A program made the position numbers and the translations under genes. 64,000 bases of DNA from CAWDMN01 sp963803155 (GTDB lineage Bacteria; Acidobacteriota; Terriglobia; Versatilivoradales; Versatilivoraceae): contig CAWDMN010000039.1 of NCBI GenBank assembly GCA_963803155.1, positions 1 to 64,000 of the forward strand, in the 5' to 3' direction. Within the stretch, counting starts at the first letter, position 1. Every line of letters begins with the position of its first letter. Shown here piece by piece: positions 1 through 9,005 of the stretch. The notes below the pieces were generated by a model that saw nothing but the letters and a program-made list of their open reading frames with translations, was not told the DNA's origin and did no database searches.

Positions 1-1
1 C

Positions 2-262
2 AAGAATGGAAACTCCTGGTACCAAGGCGCGCCCGGCGGGCATTACTTCAACCACATCGACACCAAGGCCCCCAAACAGTGGCGCAAGGCAATCTGGCGA
101 GTCCTAAGGTCTCTGTCAAGCCCCGGGAGCCGGTCCCGGCGGCGCTCGGGCTGCGCACCCATTCGGGCTGGGCAGAGATGGTCGCTGTGTCCGGTCGGTC
201 GGTACATGCGATCGTCCAACCGGAAATACTCGTCCAGGGGATTCTCCTCGCGGCCTGGATGA
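2..262 (+). CDS. C-terminal end of an unidentified ORF (truncated by the window edge)
   Basis: The frame beginning at base 2 is open to a TGA at 260-262. Its first 35 or so residues look protein-like (KNGNSWYQGAPGGHYF, then NHIDTKAPKQW), while the remainder is rich in Arg and Ser and reads like untranslated or frameshifted DNA. I do not recognise the family. It may be the tail of a longer gene whose true stop has been lost, or a degraded gene. About 270 bases without a gene follow before the next start; I see nothing in them except a C8 run near 466. Confidence 0.3.
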   Translation, partial: KNGNSWYQGAPGGHYFNHIDTKAPKQWRKAIWRVLRSLSSPGSRSRRRSGCAPIRAGQRWSLCPVGRYMRSSNRKYSSRGFSSRPG

Positions 263-533
263 GCCGCTGGATGGGCAAGCCAGCCCAAGGATCTCAGCTG
301 TAATGCAGATTCTGCTTTGTATATAAACTAAGAGAGCATCCGGAAAAGATTGTGGGAGCAAATTCTTCACCACCATTCACTGCCACAACAAGCTGGCTCT
401 CAACATCGGAACTTTTCCCGTGCAAGGGAGTGGGCTCTTGAAGCGTGTCGAACTATGAATTACCCCCCCCGGTGATAATGGATCCGCATGGGACTCCGCG
501 AGCCATGATATAATCGGCCACAAAGGATTTCAC

Positions 534-1640
534 ATGACTTCTCAAGCCAAAAAATTTTTTTATCGACTACTTGGTGGCATAGGATTCTCCCTGGTTTTTG
601 GGGGCATATTTATTCTTATTTATGGCCTGAGCAATGCAAATTTCCCCTGGGGCGCTTTCAAAATCACCGGCATTATCCTTCTTACCTATGCCATATGCTT
701 CTCTTTAATTTCCTTGATGCTGGAGAAGCTTTTCTTTAAAAATTTTTCGCCAACACGAATGTCTTATTCCATCATTGCCAGGGGGATCTTCTTCTTGTTT
801 ATGATTGGGGTTTTAGGAGCGCTGTTATCCGATGGGATTCTGCTCTGGATACTTCCGGAAGTGAATCTATTTGAACCCCGGGCATTCATTTCGACGGTTT
901 TCTTTGTGGTTTTTCTCGGCTCTCCTCTGTTTCTCTATCAATTGGTGAAGGAGTTGTGGAAGGAAGCCATCCAGCAAGTTCGCGAGAAAGAGGTAGCGCA
1001 AGAGCGGCTGGAAAAGGAGCTGCTGGCGGCCCAGCTGAAAAACCTGCAATCTCAAGTGAATCCCCATTTTCTGTTTAATTCACTGAACTCCATTGCTGCT
1101 CTGATCGCCTCCGATCCCTCCAAGGCAGAGCGGACCGTGGAGCAATTGGCGAGCTTGTTTCGTTACGCACTCGAAAGCAATCATGGATCTTCCATTCGGC
1201 TTTCGGATGAACTCAAGATCATTGAGGATTACCTGGCCATCGAAAAAGTCCGGTTTGGAGATCGGCTCACCTACACAATTGCGCTAGACCCTCAATTGGC
1301 GGAGTTCCCTGTTCCCCCGCTTCTCTTGCAGCCGCTGGTGGAAAATGCCATCAAGCATGGGATTGGACGGAGGGAGGAAAGCGGTCAAATCACCGTTCGA
1401 GCCAACCTCCTCGATGGAAAAGTGGAGTTGCTGGTGGAAAATGACGGGCCTCCTCCTCAGATGACAGCGGGGACCGGAGTGGGTTTGAAGAACTTAAAAT
1501 CGCGCGGCACATTAATTTATGGCGGAGAGTTTGATTGTGAGTTGGGACAGCCCGAGCCTGGCCGCACTCGCGCCCGGCTTTTATTGCCCTCGAAAAACCC
1601 GTCCCATGAAAATATCCAGGGAGGCCAACATGGCAGCTGA
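534..1640 (+). CDS. LytS/YehU-family membrane sensor histidine kinase
   Basis: Sensor half of a two-component system. About four hydrophobic helices lie in residues 14-137, followed by a short coiled linker rich in Glu, Lys and Gln (about 140-172). The His-kinase dimerisation motif is QVNPHFLFNSLN with the predicted phospho-accepting His178; an HATPase-type N box, VENAIKHG, lies near 269-276 and a Gly-rich G box (GTGVGLKNLKSRG) follows. The arrangement (His motif of the NPHFxxN type, no separate HisKA domain) is that of the LytS/DUF2713-like family. The start ATG has AAGGA ten bases upstream. The 3' end overlaps the following LytTR regulator by 11 bases, so the pair is translationally coupled. 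The signal sensed cannot be read from sequence. Confidence 0.93.
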   Translation: MTSQAKKFFYRLLGGIGFSLVFGGIFILIYGLSNANFPWGAFKITGIILLTYAICFSLISLMLEKLFFKNFSPTRMSYSIIARGIFFLFMIGVLGALLSDGILLWILPEVNLFEPRAFISTVFFVVFLGSPLFLYQLVKELWKEAIQQVREKEVAQERLEKELLAAQLKNLQSQVNPHFLFNSLNSIAALIASDPSKAERTVEQLASLFRYALESNHGSSIRLSDELKIIEDYLAIEKVRFGDRLTYTIALDPQLAEFPVPPLLLQPLVENAIKHGIGRREESGQITVRANLLDGKVELLVENDGPPPQMTAGTGVGLKNLKSRGTLIYGGEFDCELGQPEPGRTRARLLLPSKNPSHENIQGGQHGS

Positions 1641-2403
1641 GCTTTCCTGCCTCCTGGTAGACGACGAACCTCTGGCACTCGAGCGGCTGGAGCGCCTGTT
1701 GGAGCGTTTTCCCCAACTCAAAATCCTGGACAAAATCAGCCGCCCGAGCGAGGCTCTCCAGAAAATTGAGCTGCTCCGCCCGGATCTGCTCTTTCTGGAT
1801 ATCCAGATGCCCGGCATGACGGGCTTTGAACTGCTCCGGCAATTGACCTATCAACCCTGGATTATCTTTGTTACAGCCTATGACCAGTATGCACTGGAGG
1901 CGTTTGAAACCCATTCCATCGATTACCTGCTGAAGCCGGTCCAATTGGAGCGCCTTGAACGTACGATGGACAAGCTTTTCCAAATCACCGGCAGGGGACA
2001 AGCTTCCCCGGAATCTCCGGCGAATTGGCAGAAGTTGCTTGAGTACCTATCCAATCAGCAACCGGCAACTCCACCCAGACTAGTTTCGCGCAAGGGCGAG
2101 CGCATTCTCCTGTTGGATCCGCATGAAGTGGCGTATTTTTATGCGGAAAGCAAATATACTTTTGCCGTCACGCCCAAGGAGGAACATATCCTGGACTACA
2201 CCTTGCAGCAATTGCGCGAGTGGCTTCCCTCCTCCAATTTTCTCACCATTCATCGTTCTTACATTGTCAATCTGAACTGGATCGTCGAATTGCATCGAGG
2301 ATTCGGCGGCGGATTGTTGTGCCGCCTGCAATCGCCGCTGAATAAAGATTTGCCGGTCAGCCGTTCGCTCATCAAACCATTGCGTGACCGGCTCCACTTC
2401 TGA
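1630..2403 (+). CDS. LytTR-family response regulator
   Basis: DNA-binding partner of the upstream kinase. The receiver domain covers residues 5-120 with acidic pocket D11/D12, phospho-acceptor D57 (LFLDIQMPG), and the Thr/Lys positions in FVTAYDQYA and YLLKPV. A LytTR domain fills residues about 150-255 (KGERILLLDPHEVAYFYAES ... TIHRSYIVNLN). I place the start at ATG 1630 because GGGAGG lies six bases upstream and the receiver begins at once; an upstream in-frame extension would add unrelated residues inside the kinase gene. The protein is 257 aa, usual for the family. It overlaps or abuts the MscS gene, so kinase, regulator and channel are likely one transcript. Confidence 0.93.
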   Translation: MAAELSCLLVDDEPLALERLERLLERFPQLKILDKISRPSEALQKIELLRPDLLFLDIQMPGMTGFELLRQLTYQPWIIFVTAYDQYALEAFETHSIDYLLKPVQLERLERTMDKLFQITGRGQASPESPANWQKLLEYLSNQQPATPPRLVSRKGERILLLDPHEVAYFYAESKYTFAVTPKEEHILDYTLQQLREWLPSSNFLTIHRSYIVNLNWIVELHRGFGGGLLCRLQSPLNKDLPVSRSLIKPLRDRLHF

Positions 2404-2434
2404 TTTCGAAGAATTGCCCTGGAGAGAAAGAATC

Positions 2435-3331
2435 GTGACTAATTTCAACTTTCACCACTTCCTAAACTGGCTGCGGAACACCTCGGATGAAACCGTTCTT
2501 TTCGCCTTGCTCAGCCAGATGGCTGTCGTCGGATTTACCCTGATTGGCGCTTGGATTTTGGTCCGGCTGACAAGGATCGTGGCCGACCGGGTGGTGAGAA
2601 TGGTGGAAGACGACGATCCCACCACCATCAACGAACGCGAGAAACGGGCCCGGACTCTGGCCGGCATTTTCAAGGGAGTGGCCCGTGTGGTCATCATGAT
2701 CGTCGCGATTCTCACGATCCTGGCGGAATTGAACATTCCGACGGCTCCGCTGATTGCCAGTGCCGGCGTGGCTGGCTTGGCAATCAGTTTTGGCGCTCAA
2801 GACCTGATCCGCGATGTCATCAGCGGCTTTTTTATCCTCCTGGAAAATCAGTTCAAGGTGGGCGATGTGATCCGGGCGGCTGGAGTCTCCGGCATGGTGG
2901 AAGATATGAACCTGCGCGTTACCGTGCTGCGCGACACCGACGGCGCGGCTCATTTCATTCCCAATGGGGAAATCAAATTAGTCAGCAATCTCGCCAAGGA
3001 ATGGTCGCGAGCCGTGATCAACGTGGGGATTGCCTATACGGAAGATGTGGAGCGGGTCTTGGGAATATTGAGACAAGTTGGGGAACAATTGAGCAAAGAG
3101 CCTTCGTGGGCGTCCTACATTCTCGATTCGCCTCAGGTGCTCGGCATCGAGAGTTTCGAACAAACTCAGATGACCATCCGGGTTTTGATCAAGACCCGCC
3201 CTCTCAGGCAATGGGAAATTGGAAGGGAATATCGCCGACGGGTCAAGATCGCTTTCGATGAGAAGGGGGTCGCCACCTCCCAACCTCAAATTATCGTGGC
3301 TCGGGAAGAACCATCCAGCCGGGGAAAATAG
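2435..3331 (+). CDS. MscS-family mechanosensitive ion channel
   Basis: Small-conductance mechanosensitive channel releasing solutes on hypo-osmotic shock. Two N-terminal transmembrane helices precede the pore-lining TM3 with the family pattern GLAISFGAQDLIRDVISG and the following NQFKVGD; a beta domain (PNGEIKLVSNLAKEW) and a C-terminal alpha/beta domain complete the typical architecture. I prefer the GTG at 2435, with GGAGAG eight bases upstream, over the in-frame GTG at 2384 inside the regulator gene; either start retains all domains. The coupling to a LytS/LytTR pair suggests that channel expression follows a membrane or cell-wall signal, which is inference. Confidence 0.92.
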   Translation: MTNFNFHHFLNWLRNTSDETVLFALLSQMAVVGFTLIGAWILVRLTRIVADRVVRMVEDDDPTTINEREKRARTLAGIFKGVARVVIMIVAILTILAELNIPTAPLIASAGVAGLAISFGAQDLIRDVISGFFILLENQFKVGDVIRAAGVSGMVEDMNLRVTVLRDTDGAAHFIPNGEIKLVSNLAKEWSRAVINVGIAYTEDVERVLGILRQVGEQLSKEPSWASYILDSPQVLGIESFEQTQMTIRVLIKTRPLRQWEIGREYRRRVKIAFDEKGVATSQPQIIVAREEPSSRGK

Positions 3332-3337
3332 AGAATT

Positions 3338-3395
3338 GCATTTCAGATTTCAGATTCCAGACTCGACAATTCAGAATTCATAATGCCGAATTAAA
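3338..3395. repeat. degenerate AT-rich phrase repeat
   Basis: A run of near-repeats of the kind TTTCAGATTTCAGATTCCAGA and AATTCAGAATTC lies between two convergent genes. Similar text recurs at 7149-7190, 10381-10412 and 24861-24887. It has no coding sense; it looks like slipped-strand low-complexity DNA. Confidence 0.5.
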
Positions 3396-3401
3396 TCCAT
3401 C

Positions 3402-4520
3402 TCACGCCGTGGCTTGAAACCGGCTCTGCAACAGGTGCAGGATATCCTGGCGACTGATGACTCCCACGAGCCGCCCCGACTCGATGACCGGAACCTGGCT
3501 CAACTTTTCCCGATCCATGTGTTCCAGAATCTGCATCATGTTCTGCGCCGGCCCCACCCAGCGAAGCCGTTCCAGTGGTACCATGGCTTCCGCGACCTGC
3601 GTTTTTTCCCATTGCTCCCGCGGGACCGAGTTTAGTTCATGGAGAGTGAGAACGCCCGACAGTTGGTCTCCCCGGGTTACGAGAAAACAGTGCCCTCCAA
3701 AATGGAAAAGATAATCGTCCACAAAACTGGAAAGAGTAATCTCCGGTGGAATCCGCAGACAATTCCGGGTCATAATGTCGCCAGCTTTCACGCTGGCCAA
3801 GGAATTGCGCCATTCGGCCTGGACCTGACTATGCTGGGCGGCATTGAGCAGGAACCACCCGATAAAACCAATCCAGAGGCCGTTTAAGAGATTGCCGAAT
3901 ATGGCAGTGGTGACCCCGATCAGAATGAAAAGATAAGCCACGCTTTTCCCGATGGACACCGCCACCCGCGTGGCTTTGAAATAATCCGCGGTGATGCCCC
4001 AAGTGATCGCCCGGAGCAATCTCCCTCCATCCAAAGGAAAACCGGGAATCAAGTTAAAAATCCCCAACATCAGGTTTATGCCCGCCAAAAGTCCACTTAA
4101 AGCCGAAACAATCTCAGATTGACCGTGGCTAAAAGTCCAAACTCCCCAAAACAGGATCGATAAAAGAAGGCTGGAAGCCGGACCAGCTGCCGCGATGATA
4201 AATTCCGTCCATGGAGTATTGGCCTCACGATCGATTTGAGCGACCCCTCCAAAAATGAAGAGAGTGATCGCCCGGACCGGAATCCCCTTTTTTGCCGCCA
4301 CCAGGCTGTGCGCAAGTTCATGAAAGAGGACTGAGGCAAAAAAGAGCAAGCTGCCCGAAATTCCCACGGCCCACAAGGTGACATTTCCCCAAGAGGGGTA
4401 TTCCTCCTGCAATTGCCGGCTTAAGGAAAATGTGATCAAGGCAAAAATAATGAACCAGGTCGGATCAAGCTGGACGGTGATGCCCTTCATCCGGCCTACT
4501 TTGATGCGTGATAGCGGCAT
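3402..4520 (-). CDS. site-2 protease (M50) with tandem CBS domains
   Basis: Intramembrane zinc metalloprotease of the SREBP site-2 family. The zinc motif HELAH (H67, E68, H71) lies in a hydrophobic helix, and the third ligand D164 is in NLIPGFPLDGG. Several more hydrophobic helices surround them. A pair of CBS domains follows (about residues 245-300 and 310-370), the usual arrangement in archaeal and acidobacterial S2P homologues, where CBS pairs sense adenine nucleotides. Start ATG with AGGAAG upstream. The substrate is unknown; no anti-sigma factor is adjacent. It ends convergently with the MscS gene. Confidence 0.92.
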   Translation of the reverse strand: MPLSRIKVGRMKGITVQLDPTWFIIFALITFSLSRQLQEEYPSWGNVTLWAVGISGSLLFFASVLFHELAHSLVAAKKGIPVRAITLFIFGGVAQIDREANTPWTEFIIAAAGPASSLLLSILFWGVWTFSHGQSEIVSALSGLLAGINLMLGIFNLIPGFPLDGGRLLRAITWGITADYFKATRVAVSIGKSVAYLFILIGVTTAIFGNLLNGLWIGFIGWFLLNAAQHSQVQAEWRNSLASVKAGDIMTRNCLRIPPEITLSSFVDDYLFHFGGHCFLVTRGDQLSGVLTLHELNSVPREQWEKTQVAEAMVPLERLRWVGPAQNMMQILEHMDREKLSQVPVIESGRLVGVISRQDILHLLQSRFQATA

Positions 4521-4600
4521 GGCATTCTTCCTGAAAACTCAAAATTGGTTCTGCCTGCTCGATCCAGGCTGAACAGGTTTCGGTATGACACATTAAAAAA

Positions 4601-4660
4601 ATGGAGGCGGGATGCCCTCATCCCGTTCCTCGATTTGCGCCGTGAGGGTGCGGCGCTCCC
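4601..4660 (+). repeat. family A intergenic dyad repeat, copy 1 (short subtype)
   Basis: Begins ATGGAGGCGGGATGCCCTCA and ends in a GCC-rich arm (GTGCGGCGCTCCC). The closest relative is the copy at 53245-53304, which shares the block TGGAGGCGGGATGCCCTCATC and the centre CGCCGTGA-GG. It lies in the 271-base gap between two minus-strand genes. A short ORF across it (4593-4823) is a by-product of the repeat. Confidence 0.75.
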
Positions 4661-4791
4661 ATTCCGCCTCACGCCAAGAATTCAGATTATTTGGCTTGCC
4701 TTTTGACGTTCCCAACATCGGCTCAACGGTTTCCATTTTAGCGCAAAGCAAATCCGCAGTCTTGATTATGGGAAATTGAAACGGAAAATTT

Positions 4792-5904
4792 TCACGGATC
4801 CGAAGACAGAGTGGCACTGCCAATAAGCTGGCCGCCTTCAGTCACCACATCCAAGCTGAGCTTTCTTCCGGCATCTGCCGGATCCCAAGGGGCCAGGCTC
4901 CACAGCCGAAAGCCCCGGCCTCTCCCGCCAACGATCTCTTTTAAATCCTGTTCATGAATCAATCTCCCATTTAAATGCCAGCGATGCCGCACGCGCTCCT
5001 TCAAACCATTGGGAGCCTTAATGGCCGTCAGCGCCGCCACCTTTCCAGACCACCCGGAGGGAATTCTTTCAAAAGGAGAAACCATTTGGAGGGAGGCCAC
5101 GCGGCCGCCAAATTTCACTTCGGAGAGCTGAAGCGGAGCAGGCGGAATAAAGGAACGGAAAAGCAGAATCAGCAGGCTCAATCCCAGCCCCACCGCTCCG
5201 ATCAGTGTTTTGCTGGGACGCCGCCGCCAACCTTCGGCCTGCCAGAAAAAGCTCGAAAATCCTCCCAACGTAATCGCCGCGCTAATCCAAAGCGCCCGGC
5301 TGTTGCCAATCCCCCACAAAACGGGCAACATGACGTTAATACAGGCGAAAAGATTGAAGTTGAAAAACAAAACCGTCAGCGGCCATCTTAAGGAGATGTA
5401 TCGGTCATAAAAAATGTCCATGGTTGAAAGGATCGCTGAAATCGCCAGAACCAGGACAAACAGCATATTGCGCGACCAGAAGGTGGCGCTGGCATAATAT
5501 AGGGGCAACAGAAAAAAAAGCAATTGTTGATAAAAATTCTTGTTGAAGTAATTGACCACCAACCTCAATCTTTCCCGCCATTCAGGCGAAAGACTCGTCA
5601 AACGGGAGAGAGAGGGGAGCAACAGGCTGGAAATCCAGATGAAGCTTAATGGAAAAATTATCCAGCGAAGACAGGCAAAATTCTTGGAACCCAGCCACAT
5701 CACGAAAATGCCGAGCAATAAGGCATATCCGCTGTGAAGCCACCACAAGAGGGCCGATTGCCGGTGAATGAAATCCTTCAAGGGCTTCGTCCGCAACTTC
5801 ATCCTCTGACCGAATGACAAGCCCGGCGTGGAGCGCGGGCTTTCGGCTTGCACTTCCAGGGCGGGTGGCAAAGGATCGGAGGAGATCGGCAGATTTTCCA
5901 TCAT
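4792..5904 (-). CDS. membrane protein with C-terminal DUF2914 domain
   Basis: 370 residues. About seven or eight hydrophobic helices cover residues 50-265, followed by a soluble C-terminal domain of about 85 residues with the DUF2914 features: RVRHRWHLNGRLIHEQDL, then a Trp-containing strand (RLWSLAPWDPADAGRKLSL) and a final VVTEGGQLIG. DUF2914 is found on bacterial membrane proteins of unknown role. The start is the first of two adjacent ATG codons; no strong ribosome site is visible. It is read in the same direction as the site-2 protease but is separated by repeat A1. Confidence 0.8.
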   Translation of the reverse strand: MMENLPISSDPLPPALEVQAESPRSTPGLSFGQRMKLRTKPLKDFIHRQSALLWWLHSGYALLLGIFVMWLGSKNFACLRWIIFPLSFIWISSLLLPSLSRLTSLSPEWRERLRLVVNYFNKNFYQQLLFFLLPLYYASATFWSRNMLFVLVLAISAILSTMDIFYDRYISLRWPLTVLFFNFNLFACINVMLPVLWGIGNSRALWISAAITLGGFSSFFWQAEGWRRRPSKTLIGAVGLGLSLLILLFRSFIPPAPLQLSEVKFGGRVASLQMVSPFERIPSGWSGKVAALTAIKAPNGLKERVRHRWHLNGRLIHEQDLKEIVGGRGRGFRLWSLAPWDPADAGRKLSLDVVTEGGQLIGSATLSSDP

Positions 5905-6024
5905 GTCATTATTAACGTAAGGGACCTTTTGGCTTACAGGTTCAACCTGCTCTATAATTCAAAGGCTGTGGAATCATACCACATCCTGGGTAATCCATCA
6001 GCGCATAGACTGAGTTAAGATGCA

Positions 6025-6195
6025 ACTAGCGGTGCCAAAGCACACGCACATTCCGCCGTGCCTTGCCGATGCAGGCTGAGCCGGCATAGGGGTGGGTCGC
6101 ACGATCCTTCGCGCAACTCTCCGCTTTGCTTAGTAAGTTGAGTTGGCAGAGCGACCACGCAGCGGGTAGCTTCGTCACGCGCTGGCGTTTCACCA
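6025..6195 (-). repeat. family B intergenic repeat, long copy 1
   Basis: On the minus strand it begins GGTGAAACGCCAGCGCGTGA and continues through a CGCTCTGCCAA block, TCGTGCGACCCACCC, and GGCTCAGCCTGCATCGGCAA. The same blocks in the same order occur at 35193-35360 (GGTGGAACGCGCG, CGCTCTGCCAG, TCGTGCGATCCACCC, GGCTCAGCCCACATCGGCAA). It fills most of the 361-base gap between the DUF2914 gene and nth; nothing else is seen in the gap. Confidence 0.65.
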
Positions 6196-6265
6196 TTGGC
6201 TTTTGGCGCTGATTATTTCTTGACGCGCCCTCAAACGCAGGACATCCGCAAGATAGGAGGACCCT

Positions 6266-6913
6266 TTGAAAAAGAACGGCGCGCGGCTTCGCCAATTGAT
6301 CTCACTTCTGGCCGGCGAATACCCGGACGTTCATTGTGCCCTGAGACACCAGAATCCCTTGGAATTGCTGGTGGCTACAATCTTATCCGCTCAATGCACG
6401 GATGAGAGGGTGAACATGGTCACGCCAGAGTTGTTCAAATCGTTTCGCACTGCCGAGGATTATGCCCGTGCCCCCAGAGAGACACTGGAAAAAATGATCC
6501 ACTCCACGGGTTTTTTCCGAAACAAAGCTAAAAACATTCAACTTGCCTGCCAGCGCATCGTAACGGAATTCCAAGGCCGGGTGCCTCAAACCATGGAGGA
6601 ACTGCTGACGCTTCCCGGGGTGGCCCGGAAAACCGCCAATGTGGTGCTGGGCACGGCTTTTGGGATTGCCTCAGGAGTTGTCGTGGACACGCATGTCTTT
6701 CGGCTCTCGCACCGGATGGGGCTAAGCGCCGCAAAGACACCTGAAAAAGTGGAGCAGGATTTACTCAAACTTTTGCCACAGGATGAGTGGATTAATTTTT
6801 CTCATCGACTGATTCATCATGGCCGCGGAATTTGCCTGGCCCGCAAGCCAGATTGCCGGAATTGCGCGCTCCTGCACCAATGTCCCCGAATAGGGTTGAA
6901 ATCTGAATTGTGA
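6266..6913 (+). CDS. nth: endonuclease III
   Basis: Base-excision repair DNA glycosylase/AP lyase removing oxidised pyrimidines. Start is TTG 6266, chosen because a perfect AGGAGG lies five bases upstream. The helix-hairpin-helix motif LPGVARKTANVVL contains catalytic Lys122, and Asp141 lies in VVVDTHV. The C-terminal [4Fe-4S] loop is intact with spacing C-x6-C-x2-C-x5-C (ICLARKPDC, RNC, ALLHQC). Length 215 aa is usual. It stands alone, with family B repeat upstream and two hairpins downstream. Confidence 0.97.
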   Translation: MKKNGARLRQLISLLAGEYPDVHCALRHQNPLELLVATILSAQCTDERVNMVTPELFKSFRTAEDYARAPRETLEKMIHSTGFFRNKAKNIQLACQRIVTEFQGRVPQTMEELLTLPGVARKTANVVLGTAFGIASGVVVDTHVFRLSHRMGLSAAKTPEKVEQDLLKLLPQDEWINFSHRLIHHGRGICLARKPDCRNCALLHQCPRIGLKSEL

Positions 6914-6958
6914 ATTTTTGCGACTGTTCAGGCCTGTTGGGAAGGAGAGATTTTGGCT

Positions 6959-7000
6959 CCCCTCCTCAAATGAGGAGGGGTCCTCGAGCCGCAGTCGAGG
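6959..7000 (+). terminator. two adjacent hairpins downstream of nth
   Basis: CCCCTCCTC (6959-6967) pairs perfectly with GAGGAGGGG (6972-6980) across a four-base loop, and CCTCGA (6982-6987) pairs with TCGAGG (6995-7000). There is no T-run, so this is either a factor-assisted terminator or an intergenic palindromic repeat. The rest of the 380-base gap to the next gene holds only low-complexity sequence (7149-7190) and a T9 run near 7224. Confidence 0.45.
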
Positions 7001-7293
7001 GGGGGAGTGCCAGAAGCTTCCTTTCGCTATGAGCCTGGGCCTTTAAAACACTCCTGTCTCAGTCTGCTCGTGCGGACTGCGTCTGTCCCCTCCTTTCCCA
7101 AGATAAGTCGTGGCTTCATGCTTCGCAACAAAATGGACTCGGGTAGTTGGGAATTTTGAATTCTGGATCGTGGAATCTGGAATCTATAATCAAAAATCGA
7201 GGAAAGGGGGACAAGACATCCGTTTTTTTTTGTGCTATTTTCTAAAGGCCAAGTTCAACCATCGACTTGGAATATGCATCCTACAATATCGTT

Positions 7294-8370
7294 ATGATGA
7301 GAATAATCAAAGACAGCGCAAAAAAAAATCGCCTCACCTACCGATCACTACTTTTTCCACTAATGCTTTTTCCCCTGATCCTGCTCTTGCCGCTGCAATT
7401 AAAATCTCAGGCGCCCGCCAAGGAAGAAAAGGAGTATCAACTCCGGGTCCCAGTCTCCGAGGTAGTGGTGCCGGTCACGGTGGAAGATGGAGATGGACGG
7501 CCTGTCTACAATTTGCGAAAGGAAGATTTTGCCCTGTATGAGGAGAGTCTTCCTCAGATCATCAGCCGCTTTTCCATTGATCCCGTCCCTCTTTCGGCGG
7601 CAATCCTCATCGACAGTTCCACCGGGATCTTGGCCCAGACGCTGATCAAAGACAACCTGGCTGTTATCGTGGAATCTCTGAGTCAATTTGACGAAGCCTG
7701 CATTTACGAATTTGAGCACGTGCCGGATTTGATTCAAGAATTCACCTCTGACAAAGATATCCTGACGAAGGGTTTCACCAAGATCACGCTGGCCGCCAAT
7801 TCTCCGGCCTTTGACGCCAGTGGCCGAGGCCCCTTCAGCAATACTCCCGTAATCAACGGGATTCCCATCGGTACAGGGGTGAATAATACCCAGCCCAATA
7901 AAACGATTAATACTCATATCGATGATGCTATTTTTGCCGCAGCTCAATCTTTGCGAACCAGGGCCAAGAATCGTCGGAAGATAATTTTTGTTATCTCGAA
8001 TGGACAAAACGCCCCCGGGAACCGCCATAACTATGACGGGACCATGGAATCGCTGCTGACCGGCGAAATTATCGTGTATGGAATCGGACAGGGGACCAGC
8101 TTGGTCTCGCGCAAGATTGGAAACCGCGTGGCCCGCTATGCGAATGACACCGGCGGGGCAGTTTTCTATCCGATTAAAACGGATTCCTTTGCGGAAAGCT
8201 GTCAACGAATAACACAAATTGCCCGGAACCAATATGTGCTAGGGTACGCTCCCACCCAGCTGCCCGAAAAGCCGACGTATCGAAAAATCACCGTCGAATT
8301 GATCGGGCCACAGTACAAGTCGCTCAAGATCCGGAGCCGGAAGGGTTATATCGCCATTCCCGCCTATTAA
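7294..8370 (+). CDS. VWFA-related secreted protein (acidobacterial type)
   Basis: An N-terminal basic stretch and a long hydrophobic segment (about residues 18-36) suggest a signal anchor. A VWFA-related domain follows: EYQLRVPVSEVVVPVTVEDG near 50-70, then the strand AAILIDSSTG in place of a MIDAS DxSxS motif, so metal binding may be partial. The VPVTVxDxxGRPVxNLxxxDF lead-in and the terminal RNQYVLGYxP...YRKITVELI block are hallmarks of the family that is expanded in Acidobacteriota (TIGR03436 type). Function is unknown. Start ATG 7294 (MMRIIKD) is preferred to TTG 7267. A second member lies at 31995-33146. Confidence 0.85.
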   Translation: MMRIIKDSAKKNRLTYRSLLFPLMLFPLILLLPLQLKSQAPAKEEKEYQLRVPVSEVVVPVTVEDGDGRPVYNLRKEDFALYEESLPQIISRFSIDPVPLSAAILIDSSTGILAQTLIKDNLAVIVESLSQFDEACIYEFEHVPDLIQEFTSDKDILTKGFTKITLAANSPAFDASGRGPFSNTPVINGIPIGTGVNNTQPNKTINTHIDDAIFAAAQSLRTRAKNRRKIIFVISNGQNAPGNRHNYDGTMESLLTGEIIVYGIGQGTSLVSRKIGNRVARYANDTGGAVFYPIKTDSFAESCQRITQIARNQYVLGYAPTQLPEKPTYRKITVELIGPQYKSLKIRSRKGYIAIPAY

Positions 8371-8441
8371 ACGGGTGATCCGGACCCTCACGACAATTCT
8401 TCTTTGACAATTTCCGACAAATCCAAGTTGAGGGGGTTTCG

Positions 8442-8990
8442 ATGGAGGTTTATCTTTCACCCGGAGCGTTCTGGGGGCTTTTAGTTTCGGCCATCGAAGT
8501 CTACAAAAAAGAGTGTTTCGGATTCCTGATTGGCTACCGCGACCGGCAAAATTTTTATATTGTCGAGCACGCCCTCTCCTTTCAAACCGCCAAGCGATAC
8601 AATACGGGGGTTATCGAAAACAAGCGGGCCATCAAGAGAATTAAAAAGTTTCTCTCCAACATCCCACCCCTCTCTCTCTTGGGAGATTTTCATTCACACG
8701 CAGGGTGGGGAGATTTGAAGGCCGTTCCCAGTTTGAGCGATCAAGACATTGATGAAATGGCGCAGGACACCCTTTACCTCGTCATCGAAGTAAACGATAA
8801 GCGGAAGGCCCTTCCCTGGAATTATAATGATGATGGGTCGCTTTCCGGAACCACGGACGAATATTACTTTAAACTCGTGGCCTACTATCTAGATCATCGC
8901 GACAAAGTAAAGCGGGCCAACATTATTTGTCCCTATGCCATTGGGTTTGACGCCAAATTGCGGCTCGAAGATCCTCTTCAAGCCGGTTGA
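8442..8990 (+). CDS. JAMM/MPN-domain metalloprotease-like protein
   Basis: A stand-alone JAB1/MPN domain of 182 aa. The zinc signature is complete: upstream Glu24 (KECFGFLIG), then HSH at 84-86, ten residues, Ser97 and Asp100 (HxHx10SxxD). JAMM enzymes cleave isopeptide or peptide bonds, classically removing ubiquitin-like tags, or process sulphur carriers in bacteria. No E1, ThiS/MoaD or CysM-like gene is nearby, so the substrate is open. Start ATG has AGGGGG six bases upstream. The next gene starts 15 bases after its stop and is probably co-transcribed. Confidence 0.82.
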   Translation: MEVYLSPGAFWGLLVSAIEVYKKECFGFLIGYRDRQNFYIVEHALSFQTAKRYNTGVIENKRAIKRIKKFLSNIPPLSLLGDFHSHAGWGDLKAVPSLSDQDIDEMAQDTLYLVIEVNDKRKALPWNYNDDGSLSGTTDEYYFKLVAYYLDHRDKVKRANIICPYAIGFDAKLRLEDPLQAG

Positions 8991-9005
8991 AACGGGGAGG
9001 AGAAT

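Noticed and set aside
1390..2001. 203-aa minus-strand ORF across the kinase/regulator junction
   Set aside because: Shadow frame that runs over two real, overlapping genes.
4593..4823. 76-aa minus-strand ORF
   Set aside because: Overlaps repeat A1 and has no family resemblance or ribosome site.
7399..8232. 277-aa minus-strand ORF under the VWFA gene
   Set aside because: Shadow of the real plus-strand gene, with no ribosome site and no recognisable motif.
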